From Apostichopus japonicus (Eukaryota > Echinodermata > Holothuroidea > Aspidochirotida > Stichopodidae), in contig NC_092576.1 in NCBI RefSeq assembly GCF_037975245.1, forward strand, positions 36,236,611 to 36,300,610: a stretch of DNA of 64,000 nt, written 5' to 3'. The notes beneath the pieces were generated by a model that saw only the letters and a program-made list of their open reading frames with translations, was not told the origin of the DNA and ran no database searches. This document shows, one piece after another, positions 1-10,654 of the stretch. Position 1 is the first letter of the stretch. Every line of letters begins with the position of its first letter. A program made the position numbers and the translations under genes.

Positions 1-423
1 GTCTTAGGGTTTTCTTTCGGTACTACGGTGGCTAAAGGGGGATACTGGAAATGTTGCTTTTTTATACCGAAAACTCAAAATTTCAATCTCAAATTTCGGG
101 TTATTTTCTCTAATTTCCAACTATTTATCAAAAAGTAGCATCGATGAATTGTCGACTTCTTCATCGAAATATTGACGATGTTTGTCGGAAAGTCTACTTT
201 GTTTATTATGACCTGACCGTTAATACATTTTAAATTGATGTTTAGAAATGAAATTGTTAAATTGATGACAAGAGCTCCTTTTAGACCCATCTATTTAAAT
301 TTGACTTCTATGTCAGACTGCTACATTCTGTCAAAAAGTTGAGAAAAGTCGAAACACGACGGATGAAGAAACGTATGGAAATGAACTCACACCATTACAG
401 AGTTGCGACTAATGATCCAACTG
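1..423. other. unassigned flank, no gene seen
   Basis: AT-rich sequence with no convincing open frame, splice-bounded exon or repeat. It forms the left flank of the putative large DNA transposon that begins at the TA at 424. Confidence 0.4.
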
Positions 424-447
424 TACACTCTAAAAAACGTGTTTAGG
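424..447 (+). repeat. left terminal inverted repeat
   Basis: Perfect inverted match to 10631-10654, starting TA-CACTCTAAAAAACGTG. Motifs CTAAACC, CTAAACAC and GTGTTTA recur downstream to about 560. Confidence 0.6.
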
Positions 448-599
448 AATTGGACATTTTCCGTGATTATAAACATGTCCTAAACCTAAACACTCCCTAA
501 ACCGTGTTTAATATGATTACACTTAGTGTATGATTCCTAAACACTTCAGTGTAAAAACACTTTTTAATACAGAGCCTGATCACCCTAATTAGCATATCG

Positions 600-3100
600 A
601 TGCGGATTGGTTATTACCATCACGTGCCTAGAATCGTTCGTTCGTTCACCACGGCCTAAAGCGTCACAATCACGATCGTTCGGAAAGAATTTTCCAAACA
701 GTTTTCAAGGATGACAAGGATGTATCCCATCGACGTTGATGAACAGAATTTCCGTAAAAGGCTGACTGGGAAGGTGCATCCAGATGCCATCGACATTTTC
801 ATTGGTAAATAATGATTCTTCCTTAACATTGGCATTAGAAACAAATAATTCGAAGCAATCTCGACTTCGGTCCGAAGATCACATAGCCTAGGCTAACTGT
901 ATGTTACAACTTACAGTGTTGAGCTGTGCTAGGCCCATGCACGAGTATAACGTGTTTCCTATGCAATATCACGTTAGGCTATCGCATTGGCTAGTGTCAG
1001 TGAACATCCTGACAATTCATCAAATTACTGGGCGAGTATAAATGACAAATGTGCTAGGCCCATTCCAAGCACATACTTGGTGTCTACTTGTAGACCTACA
1101 TCTAATGCCCATATAAGGGCACATTGGAGTATCATCATGAACATGAACATATTTATTGTTAAGTTGAACTACAATTCAATCCCACATGCACAGATGCACA
1201 ACTGAGACCTTTCTTTTAAAATGAACTGAAAACCTGACATTTTTCATGCACAGGCCAAATTTTCCATGCAAAGATCCAACATAACACCCTGTACATGTGC
1301 ATCTGTGCACGTCAAACCCATCGATATCGAAGACATTAATTTGATGTATTTGAATGGTTCATATACTGTAGGCTATCGAAAAGAATTCGCTGTCTGTCAT
1401 TCTGTTCCAATTTCTTATACTGGCAATAACAGCAATTTTTGACATTTTTTTTCAATTCATAACATTTCCACAAAATTACTTTTGTTAATGTTACCTGAAT
1501 TTTCACTTGGCGAATGCAAACATCATTCTCATTGATCAGTGATCACCTACAAAAAAGTGTTTTGATCCCATTTCTCCATTTCTATGCATTTTATGTGACA
1601 AGGTTGCCCAGTATTCAACCCCCCAAACAAACAAATCCATTTAAAAGATGATTCTCTACAGTTTGATGCCCATAGTTCCTGAATTGACAGAACAATCAAT
1701 ATTAGGTATATACATCTTGAAGTGTTCCTTCCAGCTTAAAACCCTTTACCTTTTTTGCATGCAAATTGGACATGATTTTTCTGACCATTTTCACAAATTG
1801 ATAACTCCCAGACCCAACCCCCCAGTAAGTGGTCTCATTTGAAATAGGAAAGTATAAGCTTTCATTTGATACTAAATTTAGGGGGGGGGGGGTACAGTAG
1901 GCTATAGTGGATGAAATTTCTGAAAAAAGTGTCCCCTTTTCCCTTGTGACCTCAAAATTTGACCTTTTGACCTCCAATTTGACCCCGGCATTCCCAAAAT
2001 TATAAGAGAGCCCCAAAGAAAGGGAACAGGTCCCAATTTTCTCAGGAACTCCTCCTGTCCTGTTCTTGCCATTGGCAAAGTTTCAGGAGCATCCCCCCTC
2101 TCATTTGTGAGAAAAGGGGAAAATTTGGTGAAAATTAGGTCAATTTCAGGTCAAATGAGGTAAAACAAGCGCGATCGGAAACGTCTCGGTAGCTGCGGGC
2201 AGATTCAGTGATTTGACCTCTGATGACCATGGAATGACCGTCAGCATTTTTGCCACGTTATGTTTAGTACATGTAACAAGTTTCATTTAGATACAACATT
2301 GCTGAGTTATTTGACCATGGAACTACTACTAATTTTGGTAATTCTAGGGTCTTTTGCCTAAAACTAGTTAAATTTACCAAAAATAGACCATTTTCCAGAT
2401 ATTTTAGACCAAATCCTTACTTGGAGACCCATCCAAATTTATTTTGAGTATTTTTGATAAATCTTCGGAATTTCCTACCGAAAATTTCCATATTTCTTCA
2501 AATTTTCTGGGTCAGACTATAACTCAAATCAACTATTAAAAATCTATTTTGTGATCGGTGACCATTCATCCTATGAATCTGTGCTAAATTGACTCGAAAC
2601 AACACGAAAGTTGGGGAAACTACCATTTAGCGTTTTCTGGGGTTTTATTTTCGCAAATCTAGCGTTTTTTCTTCAACTGTCGCTGGTAACGCTGGTCAAT
2701 GGTATTTCCTGTCGCCGTCAACATTTGTAAACAAACAAATACAAACATCAACAGCAAGAGAAATTGCCGATTTTTTCAGGTAATTTCTTCATTCCAGTAA
2801 GTCACACCCTCCCTGAAGGTATTCTAGCACTGTTTCGAGCTCTAAATATCAAAATGCCTAACCAAATCGGAGCCATAATCGAGGTGGGTCGAATCTTGTT
2901 TTTTGTCCTTCCAGCCTAACTCTAGCATGTACAAAGTCTATAGAGGGGTCGAAGCCTAAGCTACATATAAGCCTAGCGTAGTTCCATACGATGAAAGACT
3001 CATTTTGATTGGGAAAATTAGGGACTTTGGTGGTATAAAATGGGATAAACTGTATGTATGCGGTGAGGTTGGCTTCTTAGGACCCTCTACTATCACCAAC
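600..3100. other. non-coding interior of the putative transposon
   Basis: No supported gene. The stretch holds a 12-base G run at 1881-1892 and a segment at about 1930-1990 with GACCTTTTGACCTC-type motifs. Such motifs recur at 31.9-32.3 and 37.7 kb and suggest old dispersed repeats. Short open frames here lack splice context or recognisable similarity. Confidence 0.35.
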
Positions 3101-3278
3101 TTGGGTGTCAAGTGCAATAATTAGAATGGATTCTATATGACATTACAACTTACGAGTGTGTTCAGTGTAAGTTGGTTATGCGGTAATGTCAGAATAAGCC
3201 AGTGACAGACAGAAACAAAATGATTTGTAGAAAAGATTACTGTAGCTTTATTGAGAAAATTAAACACACAAGAAACTG

Positions 3279-3698
3279 ATGAAAAACGGGAAATTACGTT
3301 CATATTTTTCTCAAGTTGAATTTGGGGATCCGCGTACTGATTTCGGAACCGGGTACTGTCATCGTCGGGCAGGTAACCGTTGCAAACACTGCCTAGGTCA
3401 CAATTTAGCAAAATTGTCACAATATCAGGTGCAATTGCAGAAAACTCTGCCCCTCCACTGCAACTCTTCACGTCTATACACGCCTATAGGCGGAGTAGCA
3501 GTCACCATCCCACCTCCACTAGAAAAGTGTAGGCGGAGACTTCGCCGCCACGCCTCCATCAAGAGATACGAATCCCAGTCCGTAACTGCAACTCCATCTC
3601 TGCCCTTCTACCACAGAATGACAAACTCCATGTTAAATAATCGGGTAGTTAATACGGAACACGTGTGTATTGTTATTTTTCAAAACAGTGAAAAGTGA
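3279..3698 (+). CDS. unassigned 139-codon open frame
   Basis: This frame begins at an ATG at 3279 and ends at 3698. I do not recognise the product. It is richer in C, arginine and proline than its surroundings and includes a GGCGGAG/CTTCGCCGCC inverted segment near 3531-3552, so the open frame may be a by-product of base composition. No signal peptide, membrane segment or known motif is visible. An overlapping minus-strand frame of similar length (3133-3471) weakens the coding case further. Confidence 0.15.
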   Translation: MKNGKLRSYFSQVEFGDPRTDFGTGYCHRRAGNRCKHCLGHNLAKLSQYQVQLQKTLPLHCNSSRLYTPIGGVAVTIPPPLEKCRRRLRRHASIKRYESQSVTATPSLPFYHRMTNSMLNNRVVNTEHVCIVIFQNSEK

Positions 3699-3699
3699 A

Positions 3700-4799
3700 T
3701 ATTTATCTCCTACCAACCTGCCTTCGCCTCCATCAGGTTTACAGGGGGACACTCGGTGATCAAGCAGGGTATTCTGCAATTACTATCAAAATCGAATGCA
3801 ATGCTTAGTAGTAGTAAGTTGAGTCTTTGGGGGTATATAATTTTATCGTTTTTGACTGAATATCATATACTGTACGTACTGTACGTCATATATTAAAATG
3901 ATGAAACACAATTTTTCTCAACGAGTAGGGGTGCACCGTACAGGAAGTTTGATTCGGGCCAGAACTGGACTTTATATGCAATACATCAGTGTACTGTACC
4001 ATTAAGCTAGATGTGAATGCAATAGAGTGATAGGCAATGACCCAGGAGCTACAGTATGATAATGAACTGAAGCAGTAGCAGAGTGGAATCAAGGAAGCTG
4101 AATGAAGAATGTTTGTTTGAGTGGTGGACAAATCATCAGTCGACTAATAATATGATTGACTGCCGTGTACTCAGTAAATGCATCCTGGGTCAATATGGAC
4201 CCAAATAATCATTGAATATAAAAAACAATAGTACTCAGCCATCTTACATGCTACAACATTCATTTAGGTATTGAAATTAAATTAGCTAAGACCATGCGTT
4301 TGTGTAGAAAACAAATATAAAGGGGGGTTACTGTGATTTTTATTTAGTGGGTGGGGCTCAAATGTCAAAGGTCAATCTGAAAATGACGTAATTTGGCTAA
4401 AAATCGATGCTTGCATCAAACAAATCGTGACAGAAAATAAAAGTTGAACAGACCCCCCCCCCCCCCCCATTATATTTGGATAAAATCCTAACATGTTTTG
4501 AACATATTCTGAGCATTTCAGCAATATATCTATAGAGGGTTCTGAGAAAAATGCAAATGTCCTCAAAATTGCACAGGGCACATTTTCTGTGACGTTGTGG
4601 TCCGATCACACTGATGTCACACGGTATGCTTCGAAAACAGCTTCACGTAAACAATGCATCGGTTGAAGAACTTCCAGCATTTGGAAGTAATGGTACATCT
4701 TGTACCGTTTCAGCTAGAGCCTTTTATTCCGGTATATTCAGGGAAAGATATCGTTAAGTAGATTTTATCGACGCATCGCTACTCGGTATCCCCTCGGAA
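3700..4799. other. intergenic or promoter-upstream sequence
   Basis: No gene seen. It contains a run of 16 C at 4453-4468. The remainder is AT-rich with no repeat unit that I could align within the window. Confidence 0.3.
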
Positions 4800-4800
4800 G

Positions 4801-4925
4801 CCACGTGGTGAGCGGACAGTAGAACCGTTCAGACTTCAGTTGCAGGCTATAAATACAGGGCTGGCATTATTGCGTAATGAGGATCGCATTTTACCGCGAC
4901 TCAGAACTTCAGAAGTCGGGATTGT
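4801..4925 (+). promoter_or_regulatory. candidate TATA promoter and leader exon
   Basis: A CCACGTGG E-box-like palindrome at 4801 is followed by a TATA box (CTATAAATAC) at 4848-4857. About 30 bases later, near 4880, the sequence becomes richer in CG. The stretch ends in ATT|GTGAGTAG at about 4923, a plausible splice donor. This spacing suits a transcription start near 4880 with a short leader exon for the exons at 5.4-9.4 kb. It is inferred from motifs only. Confidence 0.4.
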
Positions 4926-5396
4926 GAGTAGGGCTGTTGAATAATGAATGACTCTGATGGAATAATTTTACATATTTTGGAGATCGGGTATCATGAAATT
5001 ATGGAAATTGAAGCGTGATGTGAATCTCCCACTCAGTTTTTCTGTATTTTGAAAAGTTCAAGGTGAAGTTATGAACAATAATTTAACGTTTCCACTGGAT
5101 GGTAAATTCTCAAACAGGGCGGCCAACTTTGAAACTGGGCAGGGAATGTGAAAATGAAATTCAAACCGGGCGCCAGGGCCAGAATACTACCAAGTTAGTG
5201 AGCCTCATGAAATTTTTGAGGAGCGCAGTTCAGTTTGCTCTCCTGCAGAAATTAGGGAGTGTTGTTGAGGAGCACAATGAACTGCTCTCCCAGAGCCGTT
5301 TTAAGGAGCGCGTAGGAGCGTGATTGCACTGGTATTGAACATCATGGCAGGATGGAAGAAATGTTAATGTGATAATTATTGTGTTTTTGTCCAAAG

Positions 5397-5574
5397 GGAG
5401 CCAAGATGACAGTCTCGCAGAGATGAAGCAGAATTTGGTGGAGGAGATGGGGAAGAGAACCCGGAAAAGGCAAGACTGGCGTACCTGCAAAGGAAAACTT
5501 TTGACCTGCGAAGAAGGGAAGAGAATGGGGCACTGGCCTTTGAGACCTACCCCTTTCTGCTGGAAGAGTACTTT
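5397..5574 (+). pseudogene. frameshifted exon of transposon-associated gene
   Basis: The exon is bounded by TCCAAAG| and |GTAAGT. The first half reads well in one frame (DDSLAEMKQNLVEEMGKR) and the second half in the next (EKARLAYLQRKTFDLRRREE, then YPFLLEEYF). The switch falls near 5452-5462. A one-base indel restores a pattern I associate from memory with SAMD3-like, transposon-associated animal proteins: a KR-NPE-like helix, then TF-LRR, then YPFL. As it stands, the gene is broken unless the assembly is wrong here. The upstream stretch 5099-5323 also has an open frame with a LLQKLGSVVEEHNELL helix and may be an earlier exon in uncertain phase. Confidence 0.45.
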
Positions 5575-5734
5575 GTAAGTCACAAAGTTAATTCTGTAAC
5601 AGTACACACGATTGCAGAAAAACAATCGGAACTATTTTGTTTTGAAGATGTTCATGAAATCATCAGTCCCAGTTGTTCATTATTTAATGTCATCCAAACT
5701 TTTGTGGTAAACTTTCTTTAATGAGAAAACTGGC

Positions 5735-5915
5735 TAGGTGGAAGTCAGCCTCATTCATACTCTACTAGAGACATTGGCTCATCACTTGCAGTCGTGTTGA
5801 AATTGTTAAGTGAAGCAACAAGCTCATCCGTAACTGGAAAAAAAGGCCGCTGATGGCGCTAATTATCCCGAAATTGGTTACAAAATGAGCCGTAAACCCC
5901 TAACTATCCACCTAC
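5735..5915 (+). mobile_element. SINE 3' fragment
   Basis: The segment AACTGGAAAAAAAGGCCGCTGATGGCGCTAATT...AAAATGAGCCGTAAAC matches the tail of the tRNA-headed SINE at 6790-7020, which reads AACTGGGAAACTGGCTGTGGACGTCGCTAATTAAAATGAGCC. It has no tRNA head, so it is a truncated or diverged copy lying in the intron after the 5397-5574 exon. Confidence 0.5.
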
Positions 5916-6465
5916 CCACCCAACTCAATGCCACATCAACACCCAGGTATACAAATAATTCTCTGTTGATTGATCCTCTCTCCATTCCAAAATCTGTATA
6001 AATTAGTGAAAAGTTCATGTCACCATTGTTAAAGGTGGTAATTTAGGTTTATAACTTTATACTGTGGCATACTGTACACACCAAGCCATGCAACAAATGA
6101 CTGAAGTATGACTTCTTTCAACAATTAGATTTTATGCATGAGGGACTGTGGTCCAGAATAGGAAAAAATCATGATCGTAGAAGGAAGCAATAATCCCGGA
6201 CTAATATCATGAACGGGAAAGGCTTATCTCACATGTGCTCATTGGTGGAGATGAATAACAAATCGCTGGAGAATTTGCCCAATTTATTTTCTGTTTGTCT
6301 CATTCATACATGATCAGTGTTGTGCATGATATTCAGCAAAGTCAACAAAAGTGCCCTGCCAATCCATTTGTTGAGTTTATGAAGAATGACCCAGTGATGG
6401 TGTGACAGACCTGGGCCAAGACATAATGGATTGCAATTGTGAAATTTGTTTCTTCCCAAATTCAG

Positions 6466-6511
6466 GAAAGATGAGTTTGTCAATGCACTTCAACAGAAGC
6501 ATCGATCCCGA
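6466..6511 (+). pseudogene. possible short exon, phase unresolved
   Basis: A TTCAG acceptor precedes 6466 and a GTACCA donor follows 6511. One frame reads KDEFVNALQQKHRSR and another KMSLSMHFNRSIDPEYQ. Neither phase joins cleanly to both neighbours, and the following intron would be only about 59 nt. I keep it as a possible exon only. Confidence 0.25.
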
Positions 6512-6570
6512 GTACCAGGATTAGCATCTCTGGCACAGTTATGATCGTTCAAATTATGTTGTTTCCACAG

Positions 6571-6684
6571 ATCATTAAAGAGTTCAACCTCCAAAGACCA
6601 AATGTGGACCTGGGGCAGTACGAACAGAACTGGAACTCTTTGAAAGAAGGGCTCATGAGATGTGCTGAACAGGACAAACATGTT
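6571..6684 (+). CDS. exon, transposon-associated gene
   Basis: TTTCCACAG precedes the exon and GTACGT follows it. The 114 nt give 38 codons in phase 0, containing IIKEFNLQRPNVDLGQYEQN and then WNSLKEGLMRCAEQDKH. This predicts an amphipathic helical segment. The exon joins in frame to 7388-7483 and 9119-9412, so the last three exons form one open product of 167 residues. The function is unknown. The pattern resembles the middle of SAMD3-like proteins that often travel with DNA transposons (from memory, unverified). Confidence 0.5.
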
Positions 6685-6789
6685 GTACGTATCTTTTTTT
6701 CAGTAGCGTGTTTAGAAAAGTGGGTAAAGGCTTAGAATGTCACTCACAACTGTTGAGTGAGTGAGTTGTGAGAATGTCACTCATAACTG

Positions 6790-7020
6790 TTTAGACTGAG
6801 TGGTTAGCTCAATCAGTAGAGCGTCCGTTTTCCACCCGAAAGGTCTGGGTTCGATTCCTGGCTGGGTCATACCAAAGACTTGAAAAATGGAACCTACTGC
6901 CTTGTGCTTGGTGCTCAGCATATAAATTAGGTCAAACGAGCAAGTGATCCGCAACTGGGAAACTGGCTGTGGACGTCGCTAATTAAAATGAGCCATGAAA
7001 CTAACTAACTCACAACTGTT
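6790..7020 (+). mobile_element. tRNA-derived SINE
   Basis: A pol III A box (TGGTTAGCTCAATCAGTAGA, 6801-6820) and B box (GGTTCGATTCC, 6848-6858) sit about 35 bases apart, as in a tRNA head. A cloverleaf-like start and a tRNA-unrelated tail follow, the tail shared with 5735-5915. There is no CCA-ready acceptor stem, and the copy lies in an intron of the transposon gene. It is a SINE rather than a working tRNA. Confidence 0.7.
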
Positions 7021-7387
7021 GAATTGACAATCCCGAGAACAAAATGGGATTGTAGAAACTAGAAAAATGCATTCCTGTGTCGTTATACTCGGAACGCTGT
7101 GCGGAGAAGAGAAAGTGAGCAATTTCCAGTGTGTGCATCCAGGATAACACTAAGCTTCCGCATCCTACACGGTTTTACATGGCTGCCTGAAACCGCTGAT
7201 AACTTTGAACAATGTTAGTTAGAAAGTTCTTGATTGTGGAGGCTAGTTGTTACCACCAATTTGACCCCTTCATCTGCAAAGCTCAGGAATGCTCAGGAAT
7301 GCTCCTGTGACATTTTGAGGTTTACAGTGAGCTATGTTTGATTGTTGTCACTGCGTATACCTCAAAATTATATTCTCCTTTCCACAG

Positions 7388-7483
7388 ATCACTGATGATA
7401 CGGACCTCCTGATCTATCTGGCTGCCAAGGTTGCTGTCGGCAAGAGGATCAAGAAACTGCATGCTGCGATCTCTGTGGCTGAT
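7388..7483 (+). CDS. exon, transposon-associated gene
   Basis: TTTCCACAG precedes the exon and GTGAGT follows it. The 96 nt give 32 codons in phase 0, containing ITDDTDLLIYLAAKVAVGKR and then IKKLHAAISVAD. The exon is continuous in frame with its neighbours and predicts an acidic start and a helix. It is not recognised as a catalytic domain. Coding use is supported by both splice sites, the length divisible by three and phase agreement with two flanking exons. Confidence 0.5.
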
Positions 7484-7666
7484 GTGAGTAAATTCGATAC
7501 TTGGGGGCCTATAATTATTGGGGTCCTACTTTATGAGGAAAGGGACAAAATTATCACTGAACTCTCAACGTAGAGTATAGTCATTTTACTACACTGTATA
7601 ATACCACAACACATAAATAACTGTGTGTTAGTGCCTACACACCGTGTGGTGCACAATTTTCTTGTG

Positions 7667-8268
7667 ATGAAAACTTGTGGTTATTGATTTGCTGTTTCCG
7701 CGACGTTATATGATGACAGCTTGTGGTTATTGGTTATTGGCTTGCCGTTTCAGCGAGCGAACGGTGAGCTGGTGACAACTCGTCATTCGGTGCTGTTGTC
7801 ATGTGGTGTTGTCGTCATGTGGTGATGTGTCATGCAGTGCTGTTGTCATAATAAAATAACAGGGGGTTAGGGGGTACGCCATCTAACGTACCGTACCGAT
7901 TGGACCGGCGAGCGTGTTTATATTTTATAAGGGATTACCCATGATCTTTTTGGATCGTTAGGAAAATCCGAGCATATTATAGTTTGCGGGTAATGGCTTT
8001 ACTGCCGTTTAAACAATAAACACGCTCGCCGGTCCAATCGGTACGTTAGATGGCGTACCGCCTAACCCCCCTATTATTTTATTATGACAACAGCACCGCA
8101 TTACACAGCACCACATGACGACAACACCACATGAAAACAGCACCGCATGACGAGTTGTACCAGCTCACCGTTCACTCGCGGAAACGGCAAACCAATAACC
8201 AATAACCACAAGTTTTCATGACATAACGTCGCGGAAACGGCAAACCAATATAACCACAAGTTTTCATG
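7667..8268. mobile_element. foldback (long inverted repeat) element
   Basis: Left arm 7667-7920 and right arm 8017-8268 are imperfect reverse complements of roughly 250 bases. Both end inward at CCGATTGGACCGGCGAGCG and CGCTCGCCGGTCCAATCGG and enclose a loop of about 96 bases. The outer part of each arm repeats AAAACTTGTGGTTATTG and GTTTCCGCGACG units, and the middle repeats CATGTGGTGTTGTCGT. No open frame spans it. It looks like a foldback-type non-autonomous transposon. I could not fix a target duplication because the outer ends are frayed. Confidence 0.7.
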
Positions 8269-8603
8269 ACATAACGTTGCCGTTTTCGCGTTCCATACAT
8301 ATGATGTTTGTGACCCTTGAGCTATATATAGCTGGTAGCTACAATGTTATTGTACATGGCGATGCAACTGTTACGACATCGCTATGACTCACTATGAGTT
8401 TCCTGCCCACTGCTTGAACCTATTGCATTCCGTTGCAGAGAGCACTAAATGGAAGGACTCTACTGAGGCCCGGAGGAGGGTGCGATAATTATCACTAGCG
8501 TATCTCTCCAAGTCACTGGTGTTTTCTGCATATATTTTTATTGGGCACTTGGGCCATGGGGGTGTTTGAACACCCAAAACGCCCCCTTTGGCTACGCGCC
8601 TGG

Positions 8604-8605
<2 letters not shown>

Positions 8606-8670
<65 letters not shown>
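8606..8670. repeat. (TA)n microsatellite
   Basis: About 32 TA units, pure, flanked by GGTATATG and GGGGGAGCG. Confidence 0.95.
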
Positions 8671-8672
<2 letters not shown>

Positions 8673-9118
8673 GGGAGCGACAGTCTCGACGGTAATGGGT
8701 TCCTTGGTTGGTTCGGCACGGCTGCTCTGCAGTGATGGCGAGCGATTGCTATTACTCTCTCAGCTTTCAGGAAAGTGGCTGAAGTTGAGAGTAACACTCA
8801 CGTCCGTCGGATGGGGACGTAAAATGGCGGTCCGGGAGCAGGAGGGGATTGGTCACACCCCTGCCCTGATTATATGAGCACTAGTCTAAGAAGAGAAGGC
8901 GAGTTGTCGCCGGTGTTTATCCAAGACCAACGCGGTCAGGGATCCTCATATGAGTCCAAGTGGTTTCCTGAACCTCAGTCACTAAACTAAAACTAAAATA
9001 AACTATATATAGATTTCTAGGTTACTGGCCAGCATAAGCCACTATATTCACCACTGTTCCCAGTAAAAATTCCACCCCTTCACAAGATCTTGATCATTTT
9101 TCATATTTTTGTCTCCAG

Positions 9119-9412
9119 GTGACATTTATCCCTAAGAGCTCCGCCAAAGAGGCTCCACGTTTGGTGCTCATCCGTCATGAGTCATCAGAATACAGGAATG
9201 GCTTCCTACTCTTCAACAGCCTTACTATTGAACTGCATAAAGACAATCTAATGGAGCTTGTGTTGCTCCTTATTCAGTGCTACTACGCGTGGGACCTGAC
9301 GTGTCCCATTCAATACCAAATACTGGGGTTCCTTCAGTTATATCTATTGAAGGACAGTGATTCAGATTTCAAGAAGTCTGCAAACTTTCTGAGATTTCAG
9401 AAAAAAATATGA
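9119..9412 (+). CDS. terminal exon, transposon-associated gene
   Basis: The acceptor TGTCTCCAG precedes 9119. The frame runs 97 codons to TGA at 9410-9412. Visible segments are VTFIPKSSAKEAPRLVLIRH, then FLLFNSLTIELHKDN, then a hydrophobic helix ELVLLLIQCYYAWDL with CPIQYQILGFLQLYL. The YYAWDL-YP-Q-LGFLQ arrangement near the C-terminus resembles the end of SAMD3-like proteins found in many copies in fish and invertebrate genomes (from memory). The function is unproven. It is the last exon of the gene inside the candidate CACTA-like element and is intact here, although an upstream exon is frameshifted. Confidence 0.55.
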   Translation: MTFIPKSSAKEAPRLVLIRHESSEYRNGFLLFNSLTIELHKDNLMELVLLLIQCYYAWDLTCPIQYQILGFLQLYLLKDSDSDFKKSANFLRFQKKI

Positions 9413-10455
9413 TGACATAACTAATTAGGATTTGTACCATTACCATACCCCCTTGTGTTTACTTGCTTACTACCCCATGCCCAAAAAGAGGGTTTACTAA
9501 TTTTGGCAGATGAACAACGACCTAATGGTGGTGCTCTACCACAAGAATTTTCCTCCATTGCTACTGGCTGCTACTTTCCTTGGATACTGCTAGAGACAAA
9601 CAGTTGTTACCTGTCATCTTTGTCTCTCTGTCTCTCTCTCATTGGCTGTTAAACAGGGGCATACCCATAGGTTGATTTTTGGGGGTTGCACCCCCCCCCA
9701 TGACTTAGGGTTGGATTCTAAAAAACGCATTGAGAGGCCTTCAAAATGCATTTTTTTTCTGCCATGGGGGATGCCAGTGCTGTGAACCATCTCGGCTTTG
9801 GAAGTCGGAACCCCTAGTCTATTTTTGTATGCGCTCCCCCCTTCCTTTTGATGAGAGGGGGGGGGGGTGAACAGTCGAAGAAACAAAACCACCATTATGA
9901 CGATTTGTTACTGGAGCATAAGCACTTCAACAAGAATATACTAGTGCTTTGGGAGGGGAGGTCTGAGAGGATGGGGGTATGTTGTGCCCATCCATGCTTT
10001 ACATTTTTATTGGGGGGGGGGGTATACATATGTATAACACACATCTTCACGTTTCCTGACTAACATGTTTGAGCGCCCTCTCCAAGTGTTGAGAGGAACC
10101 CAAATAGATGTAAAGTGGAAAAATATTGAGAGCATTCTTTTGTGTACTTTATTCAAATCAATTGGCTGCTTATTGTCAATATGCAGTATTGTCACCTGTT
10201 GGGCACAGTAGGAGCTGTAGTCAACGGCGTCTGGAAATGTCTCTGGCATTCCAAAAGAAACAAATGCAGTGGAGGAGCAGTGGCTATAGTTGTGAATGAG
10301 GAAGTGGGTTATTTTCGGAGGAACGTGGTAGCCTGGCGAGGAGGCTGTACTGCTTCTGATGACAGGTGAAGTCATGTGAAGCTTGCAGACATTACTGTCG
10401 TCTGCACTGCAATCATGAGTGCGTTTCAGTGAACTGAGCTTCATGCAGAAAGGCA
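9413..10455. other. G-rich repeat-like stretch, no gene
   Basis: The stretch holds a 9-C run near 9692 and 11-G runs at 9857-9867 and about 10012-10022, with GGGGGTTGCACCCC-type sequence. A related phrase (GGTGCACCCATACCCCT) is seen near 17720. Two overlapping open frames at 10007-10456 on opposite strands have no recognisable product. Confidence 0.35.
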
Positions 10456-10630
10456 CGGTGAATTGAGGTGTTTAATATCTAAACACTATTCCTCAATCTA
10501 AACATTTACAGATCTAAACATGTTTAGTCTATAAACAGAAAAATGTCTTATGTCTAAACATTTGAAGTGTTTAGGAATTAAATGCGTTTATAAAGTGGGG
10601 TCAGAAAAGTGTTTAGAAAAGTGTTTAGAA

Positions 10631-10654
10631 CCTAAACACGTTTTTTAGAGTGTA
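10631..10654 (-). repeat. right terminal inverted repeat
   Basis: Exact reverse complement of 424-447, ending TTAGAGTGTA. The 175 bases before it carry at least six CTAAAC or GTTTAG motifs. Confidence 0.6.

Larger units (their letters stand above)
424..10654. mobile_element. candidate 10.2-kb CACTA/EnSpm-like DNA transposon
   Basis: The 24 bases at 424-447 and the reverse complement of 10631-10654 are identical. They read TA followed by CACTCTAAAAAACGTG and then TTTAGG. The TA at each outer edge would be a 2-bp target duplication. Both ends are followed inward by clustered GTTTAG/CTAAAC motifs, about 448-560 and 10456-10630. CACTA/EnSpm elements are known for CACT-type termini, 2-3 bp duplications and subterminal motif arrays, so this class fits best. 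The interior holds a TATA promoter, a multi-exon gene relic, a SINE, a foldback element and a TA microsatellite. The main caution is that the two termini could belong to two separate short relatives that happen to face each other. No canonical DDE transposase was recognised inside. Confidence 0.5.

Noticed and set aside
6795-6870. functional tRNA gene
   Set aside because: A and B boxes are present, but no acceptor stem closes and a SINE tail shared with 5735-5915 follows.
8513-8877. tyrosine/isoleucine-repeat proteins over the TA repeats (also at 15174-15564)
   Set aside because: They are translations of (TA)n microsatellites on both strands.
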